A stretch of DNA of 64,000 nt from Spirodela intermedia (GCA_902729315.2 LR746269.1:1374501-1438500), one strand, 5' to 3'. Shown: positions 23,161-35,633, counted from the stretch's first letter. Notes: generated by a model from the sequence alone, not told the origin. Program-made: numbers and translations.

Positions 23161-25519
23161 CTTTGTACCAACATCTGATGAAAGCAATGCATACGAATGA
23201 GGATGTCCCTGACAAATTCATCACGCTCAGCTGGTCTTGGCTCGAGCCTCACTTGGGCCGTTCAGTAATTATTGTTTTCCCTCTGAAGCAAGAGAGCATT
23301 ACGGTTTTATGCGGGTTTATATTATTGATTATAAATCTACGATCTATCTCTTCCATCGTACCGAACGGCACGCAGTAGTCGGTTGACTTTTTGTAATCCC
23401 CCCGAACTATCGCCATTTGCATTAATGATAGTTGACGTCACAAGTCCTTGATCTTAACTGGAAGTAGGGCCTCATCTTTCAGTTCCCCTTTTTTTTTTCT
23501 CTCCAGGTGACTTGGTCAACGGGCGCGGGTTGGTTTCATGTCAGCCAAACTCACCGGGGGGGGGCCCTTTGCAGCGGAGCCCGTCTTTTTTCCGCCGAAA
23601 TTAAACCTATCCGCTTCGGGTTTTCTGCGGCGTCTGACTCGGGGTGAACACACGAGAGAGAGAGAGAGAGAGAGAGGAGGAAGAAAGAGATGGCGGGCGG
23701 GGAGGGGGAGAGAAAGTAGGAGAAGACGAGCCGCGGAAACGCCCGCGGTCAGAAAACGGCCGCTATTCCCTGGTGCACCGGGCCCATTCCCTTCCTACCT
23801 CCCCCTCCTCATGCCCTTCAACTTAAACTCTAGCTTCTGCCCATCTCTTTCTAGCTCTCTCTCTCTCTCATCTAGTCACGTCAACGTTCTTTAATTGCCA
23901 TCTCTGTCCATTAAGTTCTCCGTTGCTCTCCCTTACTGTCCATCGAGGGACGGAAGAGGGTATGGCGACCGTCGGCCACAGTAGGTTGAAGAAATCCCCC
24001 ACCATGGTTTCCTCGCTGAGCTCCGTCCGGACGATCATCATTTGCCTTCTGGTCGTCGCGCTCCCCACCGTCGTCTTGCTCCATCGCCGGCAGGAGCTCG
24101 TCAGCGCCGCTTGCGCCGGCGCACCAGGCTCCGGCAAGGCTGGATGGGCCGGCGATCTCCGGCGAGTTCACTTTTCCTGGAATCACCTCCGATTCTCCGA
24201 GGGGAACTCCCCGCCAGAGACCCTCAAGATCGCCGCCTTCTCCCGGAAGTGGCCTACCGCCTCTGTCCCCGGCGGCATGGAGCGCCACGCTCTCACCCTC
24301 CACTCCGCCCTCGCTCGCCGCGGCCACCGCGTCCACGTCTTCACATCCCCGCCGGAGGGAGGGCCGCCGGTGGAGGCCGCCACGATGCTGGAGCTCCACT
24401 TTATTGAGGGCCCGGCGGGGCAGTGGCGGCCCAACGACGCCTGGTCGCTCTTCAAGGCGGAGGACGATCGGGAGCCTTTCGATGTGGTGCACTCCGAGAG
24501 CGTGGCCCTGCCCCATCCCCTCGCCCGCGATCTCCCCAACCTGGCCGTCTCCTGGCACGGCAACGCCCTCGAGAGCCTGCAGTCGTTGCTCTTCCAGGCG
24601 GTGGCGCAGTCGCCGGAGGAGCCGTTTCTGTCAGGCCTCACAAGCGGCCTCCAGGGGCAGCCCCTGAAGGTCGTCCAGGAGATCGCCTTCTTCAAAGACT
24701 ACACCCACCACGTCGCCACCACCGAGAGCAATGGCGAGATGCTCAGAGACGTCTACCAGATCCCCGACGGCCGCGTGCATGTCATCAACACCGGCATCGA
24801 TGAGGAATTCTCCCCCGACGAGAACCTGGGGCGGTCCTTCAGGGAGGAGATCGGCGTGCCGGCCAACGCCACCCTGGTTATGGGGGTCGCCGGCCGGCTG
24901 GTGAGGGACAAGGGCCACTCTCTTCTGCACAGGGCCTTCTCCCGCCTGGTGAAGGACCATCCCGGCGTGTACCTGGTGGTGGTGGGCTCGGGGCCGTGGG
25001 CCAAGCGCTATGGGGAGCTGCGGCCGCAGGTGATGGCGCTGGGGGCCGTGCCGTCGGCGAAGCTCAAGGCCTTCTACAATGCAATCGACGTGTTCGTGAA
25101 CCCGACGCTGCGGCCGCAGGGACTCGATCTCATGCTCATGGAGGCGATGCAGTGCGGGACGCCGATCATGGCTACGAGGTTTCCGAGCATTAAGGGGACG
25201 CTGATCGTGGACGAGGAGTTTGGGCATCTCTTCGCGCCGAACGTGGAAGCGCTGGCGGAGGCGCTGGAGACGGCGGTGCGGGAGGGCCCCCGCCGACTGG
25301 CCGAGCGGGGGCGTGCAGGGAGGAACTACGCCGCCTCCATGTTCACGGCGAGGAAGATGGCTGCTGCCTACGAGCGCCTCTTCCTCTGCATCAAGAGGGA
25401 GAGTTACTGCAGCTACCCCCTTCACTTTGACCTTTGACAAAGCCATTTAATCCAAATCGTTTCCTATTAATCCCTTCACTTCACTTTGACTTTTCTTCCT
25501 CATTACTCATGATCTTCAC

Positions 25520-25520
<1 letters not shown>
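23161..25520 (+). repeat. Tandem duplication, copy B
   Basis: Second copy of 19005-21452. The promoter part is clearly homologous but diverged and about 100 bp shorter. The coding part is nearly identical, and the last 400 bp of coding sequence plus the first 3' flank differ at only a few sites. The right border falls at the GA microsatellite that starts near 25521. Confidence 0.9.
23962..25437 (+). CDS. GT4-type glycosyltransferase, type II membrane protein (copy B)
   Basis: 491-aa paralogue of the gene at 19902, with the same single exon, membrane anchor, PGGMER and RPQGLDLMLMEAM motifs. An in-frame ATG at 23923 would add 13 residues. I prefer 23962 because it matches the start of copy A and the upstream codons are not shared. 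Differences from copy A cluster in a loop after HVFTSPP (an indel), in the DEE(E)FSP segment, and in a short run before KLKAFYNAIDV, where copy B reads GAVPSA for GPMPPA. From there to the stop the two proteins are the same. Both copies look intact and could be functional. Confidence 0.85.
   Translation: MATVGHSRLKKSPTMVSSLSSVRTIIICLLVVALPTVVLLHRRQELVSAACAGAPGSGKAGWAGDLRRVHFSWNHLRFSEGNSPPETLKIAAFSRKWPTASVPGGMERHALTLHSALARRGHRVHVFTSPPEGGPPVEAATMLELHFIEGPAGQWRPNDAWSLFKAEDDREPFDVVHSESVALPHPLARDLPNLAVSWHGNALESLQSLLFQAVAQSPEEPFLSGLTSGLQGQPLKVVQEIAFFKDYTHHVATTESNGEMLRDVYQIPDGRVHVINTGIDEEFSPDENLGRSFREEIGVPANATLVMGVAGRLVRDKGHSLLHRAFSRLVKDHPGVYLVVVGSGPWAKRYGELRPQVMALGAVPSAKLKAFYNAIDVFVNPTLRPQGLDLMLMEAMQCGTPIMATRFPSIKGTLIVDEEFGHLFAPNVEALAEALETAVREGPRRLAERGRAGRNYAASMFTARKMAAAYERLFLCIKRESYCSYPLHFDL

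Positions 25521-25588
<68 letters not shown>
25521..25588 (+). repeat. (GA)n microsatellite
   Basis: GATA then an uninterrupted GA run of about 60 bp directly after the copy B 3' flank, at the right border of the duplication. Confidence 0.95.
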
Positions 25589-25589
<1 letters not shown>

Positions 25590-26113
25590 CCCAGTTTGGC
25601 AAGCGTTGGGCAACGGGCCCACAAGCTGAGTTAACAGAAGGTCAACGATGAGACTATACATAGCCCTCGTTTCAAGTCGGGTCATAGAGATCGAGCAACA
25701 AGTAATCCCGATTCTTGAGTTACCCCCGATCCCGGCTACACATCCAAATGCCACAGAAGCAAAACGGGGTTTCCCATATTTCCAGCCGCCCCAGAAAACT
25801 CCTCAGGATTCCGGGCCAGAACAGTGAATGCTGATCAGGGGTCCAATGGGCGTTGAAGAATTGAAAGAATGGATACATATGTAAAGAGAGATAAAGTGAA
25901 AGAACGAGAGAGAGAGAGAGAGAGAGGATGGTGGGGGAAAAAATGGCTGAATTTGTCTCATGTCCCAGTTCAATCTCAATTATATAGTATAGTTGGTTCA
26001 CTCACTGTAGTGGCTGACAGCCATACTAGCTGACCTCCGTGGTCGATGAAGGCGGCGGCGGCGGCGGTGGCAGTGGCGGCGTTGCTGGAAACAGAAGACT
26101 CCTCTTCCTCCCT

Positions 26114-26576
26114 CTAGAGCCCGTAGTGTCGGACTGAGCACTCCAGCACCTGCCGGCTGGGGCAGATCATCTCCTTCACCCGAGAACCATTCCTGTAGAT
26201 TTTGAACGTCGGCACTATCCTTATGCTCTCGGCCCCGGCGATCTCCGGGCTCTCGTCCACATCCACCTGCACAGTCAAGCACACAGAACGCCCGCCGGTT
26301 TAGGGTTTTTAGCTTCTGTCGGAGGAAGATTCAGGCTTCCTTCCTGTGAATTGCGATGGGCTTCATTGATGCATTCGATGCGGGATCGTTCTAATATGAT
26401 CTACTAGAAGGTGTCGCTGACCTTGAGAAAATTCACCGATGGATATTTAGTGCTCAAGGTGTCCAAAAATGGAGACATCTGCAGGCACTGCTGGTTCAAT
26501 GCGGAGACGAAGTGAGCCACCGAGACCCCTGAATCTCACAAGATTTGATCAAACTGAAGCCCAAAAACACAGAAAC

Positions 26577-26674
<98 letters not shown>

Positions 26675-29111
26675 CTCACCGGGTAGCGACAAGGCGGCTC
26701 TAAATTGTTCAGGTCCTGAGATCTCCACCACCTTGCCACCAAACTTCAAGCTGGAAGCCTCTTCTCCTCGAGATTTCTTGAGAGAAATCTGGGCGTGGGA
26801 GAGCGCTTCTGCCACCTCAATGTCTCCGGGGAGGTCGTTCCTCAACACCTCGTAGTCCTGAACGGCCTCCGCCCACCGCTCGAGCTGGTCGGAATTTCCC
26901 AACAATGGCAAGATCAACGCTGGCACTGGCGGCGCCCCAAACAAGTGGGCATACAGAGAGCTTGCTCACCTTGGCATTGGAGGCGGCTCGCCGAAGGAGC
27001 GCCTTCGTGTAATTGGGGTGGATGATCAGAGCCTCGTCACAGTCCTCTATTGACTTCTCCCACTGCCCCAGCTTTGACCAGCAGGCCGCCCTGTTGCAGT
27101 AGAGCACAGGGTTCGAAGGGTCAACCTTGAGGCCCTCCCCGTAGGCGACCGACGCCTCTGTGAACCTCCCCGAGTTGAACAGCTCGTTCCCCCTTGACCG
27201 AGCCCTCACAACCGACTTCACATTCCCGAGCACCGCCGCCACCTCTGCGCTCTGCGGGTCCAGCTGCGCCGCCCTCTCGGCGCAGGCCACCGCGCTCTCG
27301 AACCTGCCGAACATCCATCCCCACACAACCCGTAAGAACTCCCCGCCGAGAAAGGTACCCCAATTGGCTAATTTTTACAGTACCAGTGATCCTAGAAATG
27401 AAGAATTATGATCGAGAAGGCTCTCACCTTCCCATGGCCATCTCCACTTGGGCTCGGACGATGTAAAAATACGAGCTTGAGAGCATGCCGAACGTCGTCT
27501 GCGTGGATGAGGTGGGGGCCGTCTCGAGCTTGGAGGTGGTCGATAAGACCGAATCGGCTTCCTTGAGCCGGTGGAGCTGGAGAAGGGCTTCTGCTTTTGA
27601 TGCCAGGAGCTGAAGCATTGGAGGGATGATTAGAACCGAGATGGGCAGTTTCTCTGCGCAGGAGTTTGAGGTTCTTGAGAGGTCGAGGAGGGTCACCAGA
27701 GTGGAGGAATCGGCCCCTGCTGCAATGGCAGCACCGGTTTCCCGCAGGGCGTTCTTCCAGTCTCCGATCTTCCTGGCACTCGCGCATCTGCCCAGGTGCC
27801 GCTCGATGGCCTGGAGCTTCTGCGATTCGGCGTGATCGAGCTGCTGCCCAGAAGAGAAGATATGCTTCTGAGCTTCCTCGACCTGCCCTAACCTGGGAGA
27901 GAATTAGATTGCAGAAGTTCATGAGTACTCGATATGCGATCAATCGCGCTCTGGGTAATTATTTTTTACAAAAATCGGAATAAAAATGGGTCCTTTGATT
28001 CAAAGGAATGATAAGAAATTAGGAGATGATATGATATCATTCAGAAACTGTTTTTTTTTCTTTCGCTCGATTATCCGGAGAAGCCTTCTCTGCAACTCCC
28101 GGAGAGGATTTCTTTCTAACATTACCATTGAGCTAGAAGAAAAAAAGAAACTATACCATGAGATCGGTGGAGAGGAGATATGATCAGGGGGATCATGTTC
28201 ACAGAAGAAGATCGTCTTCACCTGAGATACAGAGACGCCAACCTCTGGTGAGCCCGCCAGTAGGTCGGATCCAGCCGCACGGCCTCCTCGCACTCCCTGA
28301 CAGCTTCGGTCAGCCTCCCCGTCGCAATCAGAGCCGCCGCTCGGTTGCTATGGCAGGAAGCATTACCAGGGCACATGGAGATGGCCCTGTCGTAGAGCTT
28401 CAGGGCGTCGCCGAAGTGGCCACGCTTGTACTGCTCGTTGCCGGTCCTCTTCACTTCCTCCGGATCCATACTCGCCATGGCCCTCTTCACTGAATCTGTG
28501 CTCCCCTGCAACGACATGGATTCCGGCGGCGGCCTTCCGGCGGCGGCGCCGCCACGCATAATGCTGCCGTGCCCGTAGTTGCCGGTGCCCGAGCCCAGCA
28601 CGTCACTCCTCGCCGAGCTCCGGCTTATCATGCCCGTCTTCCCAATTCTACCCGACGGGCAAATGTTGCCCGCCGGAAGGACATTGGCGGCTGGGGAGGT
28701 GGCGGAGCAGGCGCCACCGCCGCCGCCGCCGGAGAAGATGAACGGACCGGATCCTGTCCTGCGATGCCCGGGCTTCCAATTGCTCGAACCCCCCGATCCG
28801 GCGCCGTCGGCGCCCGCAGGGCTGCTGCCGCTGGAGCCCAGAATCTCCCCTGAGTGACTCTTGCCGTCGAACTTCCTCCCGACGGCGTTGGGGCCAGTTC
28901 TTCCCGTGATTGACCCGGAGGAGCTGGAGCTGCTGCTGGTGATGGTGACGCCGGCGGAGGTGTCCCCATCCCTTAGAGGGGAAACCGGGGAGCCCAAATC
29001 GAGCTCCTTCGAGCCGGGCTTACCGCCGTCGACGGCGACGGCGGAGTGGAAGCGATCTGAGATAGAATCCAGCGCTGGGGCTGCAATGGCTCTGCCGGCG
29101 TCGCTACTCAT
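26114..29111 (-). CDS. TTL: TPR repeat-containing thioredoxin-like protein (TTL family)
   Basis: Six exons, minus strand: 29111-28222, 27892-27428, 27303-26970, 26884-26680, 26528-26422, 26266-26114, all GT-AG with phases that fit (717 aa). The start MSSDAGRAI is the first in-frame ATG. It is followed by the family's disordered, Ser/Gly-rich N-terminus with the conserved words [11 protein letters not shown] and KPGHRRT. Then come TPR units ([77 protein letters not shown]). A C-terminal thioredoxin fold follows ([20 protein letters not shown]). The redox CxxC is missing (NQQCLQ at that place), as in other TTLs, so it acts as a scaffold and not a disulfide reductase. TTL proteins work in brassinosteroid signalling and osmotic-stress tolerance. 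Exact paralogue not resolved. Confidence 0.92.
26579..26673 (-). repeat. (CT/GA)n microsatellite filling TTL intron 4
   Basis: About 93 bp of perfect GA on the plus strand (CT in the sense of the gene) inside the 151-bp intron 26529-26679. It starts only a few bases after the donor site. Confidence 0.95.
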
Positions 29112-31195
29112 GCCTGCCGAGAAACGACGCCGCCGGAATGGCGAAAATGTTCCAAACTTCGACGTTCCTTCCCCCTTGCAGAGATCTCCACCAGAATCTA
29201 CAGCCCCCGATCCTCCGCCGCCACTGCTGCTACGAGTGCCGCCCCCTTGGACCAGCGGCTGTAGCAGCAGCAGCAGCAACTACAGGGAGAGCGGGGGACT
29301 GCGCAGGCGGAAGCCGAGCTCCTCCTCCTACGGGACGCTAAGAAGCCATGAACGCTGAGATGGCGTCAATGGGCAGAGTGGGTGAGGCGAGGGATCGAAG
29401 CGTAAAGATGGGGATCTCGTGAATGGAAAGCAGGACGCAAGGTATGAATGTGGGTAGATTTGGAGTTGTCCAAGGGAAGGAGAGGTGAAAGACGCAGCGG
29501 AGACGGAAGAAGGGAAGAGTGTCAAGTTGTTCTCTTTTCTCTCTCCTCTCTCCTCTCTCTCCCCACCTGCTGCTGACCCAGTCTTCTTCTATCCTCTTCC
29601 TCCCCCGTTTCTTCCGATCTGTGACCGTGTTTTCTCTGTTTCCGACTTTCTCTCTCTTCCCTTCAGCGTCCGTCCGTGGACGGTGACCTGACTTCAGAGG
29701 CTTACCCATCTCCCCGGTCACAGAGAGAGAGAGAGAGAGAGTGGGGGGGGGGAGGATGTAATCACCGCTTTCGCCCTCCATCGCTCTACGGGACGGTAAA
29801 TTTCGTAAAATCACCGTCATATATCCCCACCCCCTTCGGGAAGTGAACTTACCGCCACCCATTTCTTTATAAGATCCGCCACCTCTGACGGTCCCCGTCA
29901 TCTCATGAGAGGGTATTTTCGTAAAACGGGGTCCCCCACAGGACACAGGGAGGCAGCTGGCCGGACGCAGGGCTGCCTTGCCAGCTGGCAGAACCGAACT
30001 CTCCAGCGCCCTCCAGGTAAGCAGCAGATTAACGACGGCCCCGACGGCCCCGACGGCCCCTGCCGTGTGCCGGTGCCGTAGGGGCATCAGCGCAATTTCC
30101 CCGTTGATGGGGGGTCAATCCACAATAGGCCCAATTAAGATTAATTGGCCCACTAAATACCAACGGCCGGTTGTTGAGTCAGAGAGGGGCTGAATCATGC
30201 TGGGGAATCACTCCCTTGCCGATGTGGCACCTTCCTCCCGCTGGTCGGTGAGAGGGAGGCTTGACCTGGAGGAGGAGCATTCGGGGGATGACGACGGCGA
30301 CTTTCCCCGGAGGCGGGCGGGGCCACGTGGAGGCCCACCCACTTGACCCCACCCCACTTGCGGCGCCGCCTCGCCCTCACGGCACCGTTGTTTCCATGGA
30401 GCCTCCACTGCCCCCCGCCCCCCTCCTACTCATCCTAGCAGAAGAGAAAGCGAGAGAGAGAGAGAGAGAGTCAGCGGTCGTTTGCCGAGGGGAAAGTCTA
30501 CGGGGGCTTCGAGAACTTTGGACGTATTGAAGATCTTCGCCCCCGGTATGCCTTACATACGGGATATTTCCCCCGCTCTCTCTCTCTCGCTCTCTCGCTC
30601 TCTCGCTCTCTCGCTATCTACCTATCTCTATCTCAGCTCCCCTACAGCTGTCGTAAGCGACCGACCACCCGCGACGTCGACTTCGGATTGATTACGTGTG
30701 GAAGGCTTTCCCCACGTGGGACTAAAACACGAAGAAGTTTCCCTCCATGGAGGGGTAGAGAGAGAGTGAGAGAGAGAGAGCAGACACCCCTAAATTTATC
30801 TCCTTTTTACTAGTTGATTTATTATTTATGTGAATTGCATACTTTTAAACTCTCAATACGGAAATGCTGGAGTAGTTGTAGCAAAATCTAGAGGGGAATC
30901 TGGGCCTGAAGGGCCGTGTCACAGTGTGAGGGCGTAGTCCGATGATTTCGGGCTGTAGGTGCAGTCCATAGAGGCCCATTAAAGGACAAATATCTAATTC
31001 CATTCCTATCCTATTCTGGGAGGTTCTAGACTCGAGAGGTGGGCAGGCCTCTTCTTCTACAGAAGAACCGGTCGGATGTCGTCACTCTGCGTCTCCCCTT
31101 TTCATCTCCCCTTCTTCATAAACCCCGCCACTGTCCGAGGCGTCAGGCGTCGATCGGCCGTACATCTCGAACGGAGGAGCTCCGAGATCTCGGCA
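29112..31195. promoter_or_regulatory. Divergent promoter region, TTL (-) / DJ-1 (+)
   Basis: About 2.1 kb between two divergent start codons. It holds CT/GA runs (near 29533-29563, 29723-29742, 30449-30471, 30575-30612 and 30760-30780), a triple CCCCGACGG run near 30038-30060, and GGCCCA-type words near 30128 and 30971. No frame in it resembles a protein, although long GC-rich open frames occur by chance. Confidence 0.45.
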
Positions 31196-34100
31196 ATGGC
31201 GTCTTCTCCACTCCAGAAGAGGGTGAGCATCTCGTCCGTCGACGGCGGCTCTATACATGTTCTGTTTTTTTTTCGGATGTTTTGCTCAACTCTGGAGACC
31301 ACCTGTGATGGATTTCTTAGGTGCTCGTCCCGGTTGCGAATGGCACGGAGCCGATGGAGGCGGTGATCATTATCGACGTCTTGAGGAGAGCCGGCGCGGA
31401 CGTCACGGTCGCGTCCGTGGAGAAGGATATTCGCGTATATGGTTCCTGGGGGGTGAAGCTCGACGCGGACGCTCTCGTGGCGAACTGCGCCGGGACACAC
31501 TTTGACCTGATTTCTATTCCTGTGGGTTCTGGATGCCGTTTTTCATGGTAATTTAGGCGTCTTTTCTCTTCGGAATTATGTTTAAGTTGATCTTTCTCGT
31601 ATTTCCAGGGCGGTATGCCTGGCTCTGCCACTCTCAGAGACTGTGCAATTCTGGAGGAGATGGTGAAGAAACATGTCGCTGATGGTGGCCTGTATGCTGC
31701 TATTTGCGCGGCTCCGGCTGTTGTGCTTGGATCGTGGGGTCTGTTGACGGGTTTGCAAGTAGGATTCGACCGTTTATTCAAGCAAATTATACGTTTTCGA
31801 TGCGTCTACCCGTTTTTTTTTTATGTAATTTCATTTTCTCCATTCATAGTTGCACCAAAACTTGTCTCATATATATATATATATATATATATCCTTTTTT
31901 GGTACCGTTTTCCTTCTCGTCTTCGTCAGATGATTTTTCTACCCCCACAAAATGTTACGTAACTTCAATCAGACATCCCTAGGTAATTTTATTTGCCATC
32001 CACCTCTTTTTAAATATGATGTTTTCAGGCAACTTGCTATCCCTCATTCATGGAAAAACTACCAGCGGATGTAACCGCTGTTGAATCGAGGGTCCAGGTG
32101 GATGGTAAAGCTATTACTAGTCGGGGAGCTGGGACAGGGATTGAGTTTGCCGTGACATTGGTTGAGCAGCTTTATGGTAAAGACAAGGCCGACGAAGTTG
32201 CTACGCCCATGGTAAGTCACCTATGTCCTGTGTCACCACTAGTTTCTGATTAATTCTTGTCACAGTTGGGCTAGGACCTATTGATTCCATGGGCGAGAAA
32301 GACTGTTTAATGGTTATTACTTCTAGATCGTTCTCATTGAAAACGGTAAACACTGGATCATTGTGCCGTGTTTCTTTTGAGGACCATTTTGTCAGTTTGA
32401 GTCCTTCGATTGTGGGCAAATGTCTATTGGGTACTTTGCATAACATCTTGATTGTACATCTAACACCGTGGAGAATTGTTAAAATATTCTTATTTACATA
32501 AAATTGGGAAAATGTTATCTGTAGGTCTGCACAATATCCAGCTGTCATATGTGATTGACGCCAAAGATCGTAGTAGTTATTTGGTTTGCATATTTGCTTT
32601 GAGTTTTATTGATAGGTACAGGTTCAGTTACTGTGTTAAGGCCTTATTAATTCATTGGCTGGCTCAATCGTATCCTGCTATTTATTGCTTTCCACTTCAT
32701 GAATCTTAGTTGGAGGATTGACAACCTGCCTTATAATTTCTTGTTTCATGTTTCTTTTCTGGAGTTAATTGCTCAGAACAGGAACTTCATGAAAAAGGGA
32801 CCGCTCCTGGTATCCCCAATATTTCTGGCTAAAATGTCTTATCTTATATTATCTTTTCGCTTGAATTCTGCAAGGAGTATACAAATTCTTGGTATGGGCT
32901 AAGTTATTAAAGAATGGGATGGTACATCTTCTGTGTAGAGTTCTCTGATTCGTCCCTAATGTTCACTTTTAGATGCCCATTAATTATATAGAGTTTATAT
33001 CTTTTGGTGGGGTGCATAATATTACTATTTCTGATGGCACCTTTGACAAATATATTATTCACTAATCTAACATTTCGCATCTTCTATCCAAAGATGCTAA
33101 ATTTGGACAGAGTATTAAATCAACTTTAAAACTGAGATTTGAGTGGTCGCTTCAGCTTCAGTTTCAGTTTCATGTCAGCCTTATTACTCTTTTACTAGAG
33201 TTTAGGGCAGTAATACATATCTATCAACTCTGTCTAACTCTCAAATCACCATCCTACACCAAATTCACGTTAAGTACATTTTCTCCCGTCATAGTTCTTA
33301 CGATTATATGCCATATTTTCTTCCAGAGATTGTCCTTCCAAAACCGTCAATGCATGCCATTCGTCGTGGCAAGCTCTGTGGATAGTTACTAAGAAGGGCA
33401 TATTGTTGTAACAGCTTTTGAGATCATTCATTCATATAGATATTAAGGGATGGTCGACAGTAGTAACCTTGGCATATAATTGATTGGCTTCCGTGTATTA
33501 AAATAGAAAGTCACTATTTCGTACATTAAATTAAAGTAATAAAAGTAAGATGCTTGTGATTATCTATGCAAGCGGACTTGCAATATCACCCACAGATAAT
33601 TATCGCAACCGTTCATTGTGTATGTTGGTTCTGCTGCGACATGTGCAATCATTTATTTCTAAACTTCTGCCCACTCAAAATCATATTTAGGTATTATCCA
33701 TAAAAAATGGATGAGGATCTTTTCATCCGAAGGATTTGGTGGGATACATCTGGTTTGAAGACAATCTTGTAGGATTTATGTAGGCTAAGGAGAAGACTGG
33801 GAGAAGGGTGTTCTGTCGTAAAACTATTTATGGACTGGTCCCATGGAAGCTTTCAGAATGCTCCTGCCGCATGCAATCATGGTGCTGGTATTCAGACATA
33901 GCATACCTTTGTACATTGTCACGTGATTTATCATCTCCGACAAGGGGCTTATGCACTTATAGGATGTGCTTCACCTGGGGATATGCGGTGAAATATGGGC
34001 AATGCACGACTTAGGACATAAGTTGCATGTATACTACTTGTTGTGCCTGAACAACCTTTTTCCTCTGGGATTTCCTTTTATGAAGACTCTCCAACATTCT

Positions 34101-35560
34101 TATCCCTACATTGTCCTGCATTGTCCCGCAAATCATTTCTAAGATCTCAAAATATAATGTGGAGCATGTTTTTGTAACGTGGTCCACTATATTGCGCATA
34201 ATGATCTCAGTTACCATACTTTCCCGTGGGAGTGGTTCGAGCGTGGTTCATATTCAGTTTGTGGCCACCACGTTGACAGGAAATGAATTGCTCTAGTTTG
34301 TTGTTCATCTTTCGTGACTAATTCAGTGATCTCAATCCTTTCAGGTTATGCGTCCTCATCATGGTGAGGAGTTCAGCCTGGCAGAACTGAATCCTATAGA
34401 ATGGAAAATCGGCACCACCCCTCAGGTGAGGAATGAACCTACCTTGTGGTGCTTACCGAGCGTTTTACCCTTCAATGTCACTATTATTATTTTTGGACTG
34501 AGTAAAACATTTACCGTAGAAAAAACGGTATTTTTACTTAATGCATCTGTGGCACAGCTCAGAAATTCAGCCGGGGAAGGTTTCAAGTTCCGTGCCTGAC
34601 CTTGAATCTCTTACTTTATTCTTGAAGATATGCTGATTGACTGTGAACAACAAGAGAGAGCGTGGCCTATCTAAGAATCAAGACGGGGGTTCCTGATTCT
34701 AATATTTTGAAAGAAACTGGTTTAGGAAGAACTAAGAATCATACATGAAAATTCCTCTCGGTGTCATATGTCTGAACATGGAATTATTGTCTTAAGCAGG
34801 GTTTTTATTCTTCTCAATTCTTGTTCTCTTCTCCTCACAGATCTTCGTTGCATTAGCTGATGGTGTTGAGGAGATGGAGGCCGTCATGATCATCGACATC
34901 TTGCGTCGAGCTAAGGCCAACGTCGTGGCCGTGTCCATTGAAGACAAGCTCGAGATCCTCGCATCCCGAAAGACTAAATTAGTGGCCGACATGCTCTTCG
35001 AAGATGCCGCCAAGCTTCAATTCGATCTTATTTTACTACCCGTAAGCCATCTCCCCATTTTATGGATGCCAGGAACACGCAGAATCGTCAAATCTCTTGC
35101 CCATAATACCGTCATCCGGCTTCAGGGTGGGCTCGGCGGCGCCCGGGCGTTTGCAGACTCGGAGAAACTGGTGAGCCTGCTGAAGGAGCAGGCGGCCTCT
35201 AGCAAGTTCTACGGGGCGGTGTGTGCCTCTCCGGCGATGGTCCTCGAGCCCCACGGCTTGCTGAAGGTACCACTGCGGATTAGCTTCACTCCTCCTTAAA
35301 AAAGCTCCTCCTCCATGGGCCACCCACCGGAGCTCTCTTGTCTGGTTTAATAATGGCAGGCAAAGAAGGCGACGTCGTACCCGGCCATGTGGAGCTCTCT
35401 CTCTGATCCGAGCGAGTCTCAGAATAGGGTCCTCGTCGACGGCAACTTGATCACCAGCCAAGGCCCGGGATCCTCAATGGAGTTCGCCCTCGCCGTCGTC
35501 GAGAAGCTCTTCGGCCGGCAGAGAACCCTCGACCTCGCCAAGAGCCTGGTCTTCATCTGA
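31196..35560 (+). CDS. DJ1: DJ-1/PfpI-family protein with two tandem DJ-1 domains
   Basis: Eight exons: 31196-31222, 31321-31521, 31609-31758, 32029-32211, 34345-34425, 34841-35041, 35126-35266, 35360-35560; the lengths add to 394 codons plus stop. Plant DJ-1 proteins act in oxidative stress and glyoxalase-type or deglycase chemistry. Domain 1 (about residues 10-190) has PVANGTEPMEA with the catalytic-site Glu and AAICAAPAVVLG with the nucleophilic Cys. Domain 2 (about 215-394) has ALADGVEEMEA and GAVCASPAMVLE. The His that follows the Cys strand in human DJ-1 (TTHP) is Tyr in both domains here (TCYP, TSYP). Exons 2-4 and 6-8 mirror each other in size and phase, recording the domain duplication. 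Length and order match the Arabidopsis DJ1A/B group. Confidence 0.93.
31868..31893 (+). repeat. (AT)n microsatellite in DJ-1 intron 3
   Basis: A short perfect AT run inside the intron 31759-32028. No other feature is attached to it. Confidence 0.9.
32212..34344 (+). other. DJ1: 2.1 kb DJ-1 intron between the two domain halves
   Basis: The largest intron of the gene, from GTAAGT at 32212 to TTTCAG at 34344. It separates the last exon of domain 1 from the linker exon. AT-rich; no transposon ends or RNA genes recognised. Confidence 0.8.
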
Positions 35561-35633
35561 GGTATCTATGAACTGTGTTTTCTCTCTCAAGAAGATGTTA
35601 AGAAAAAAGCCCCAAAACCGGGTTCCTCCTCTT

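Noticed and set aside
26114-26266. Suspected one-base frameshift in the last TTL exon
   Set aside because: A recount of the C run showed four bases, not five. The frame is intact and the exon is 153 nt.
29338-30087. 249-codon minus-strand frame upstream of the TTL start
   Set aside because: It contains a translated CT repeat, ends before the TTL gene and is not in its frame. TTL begins properly at 29111 with family-like sequence.
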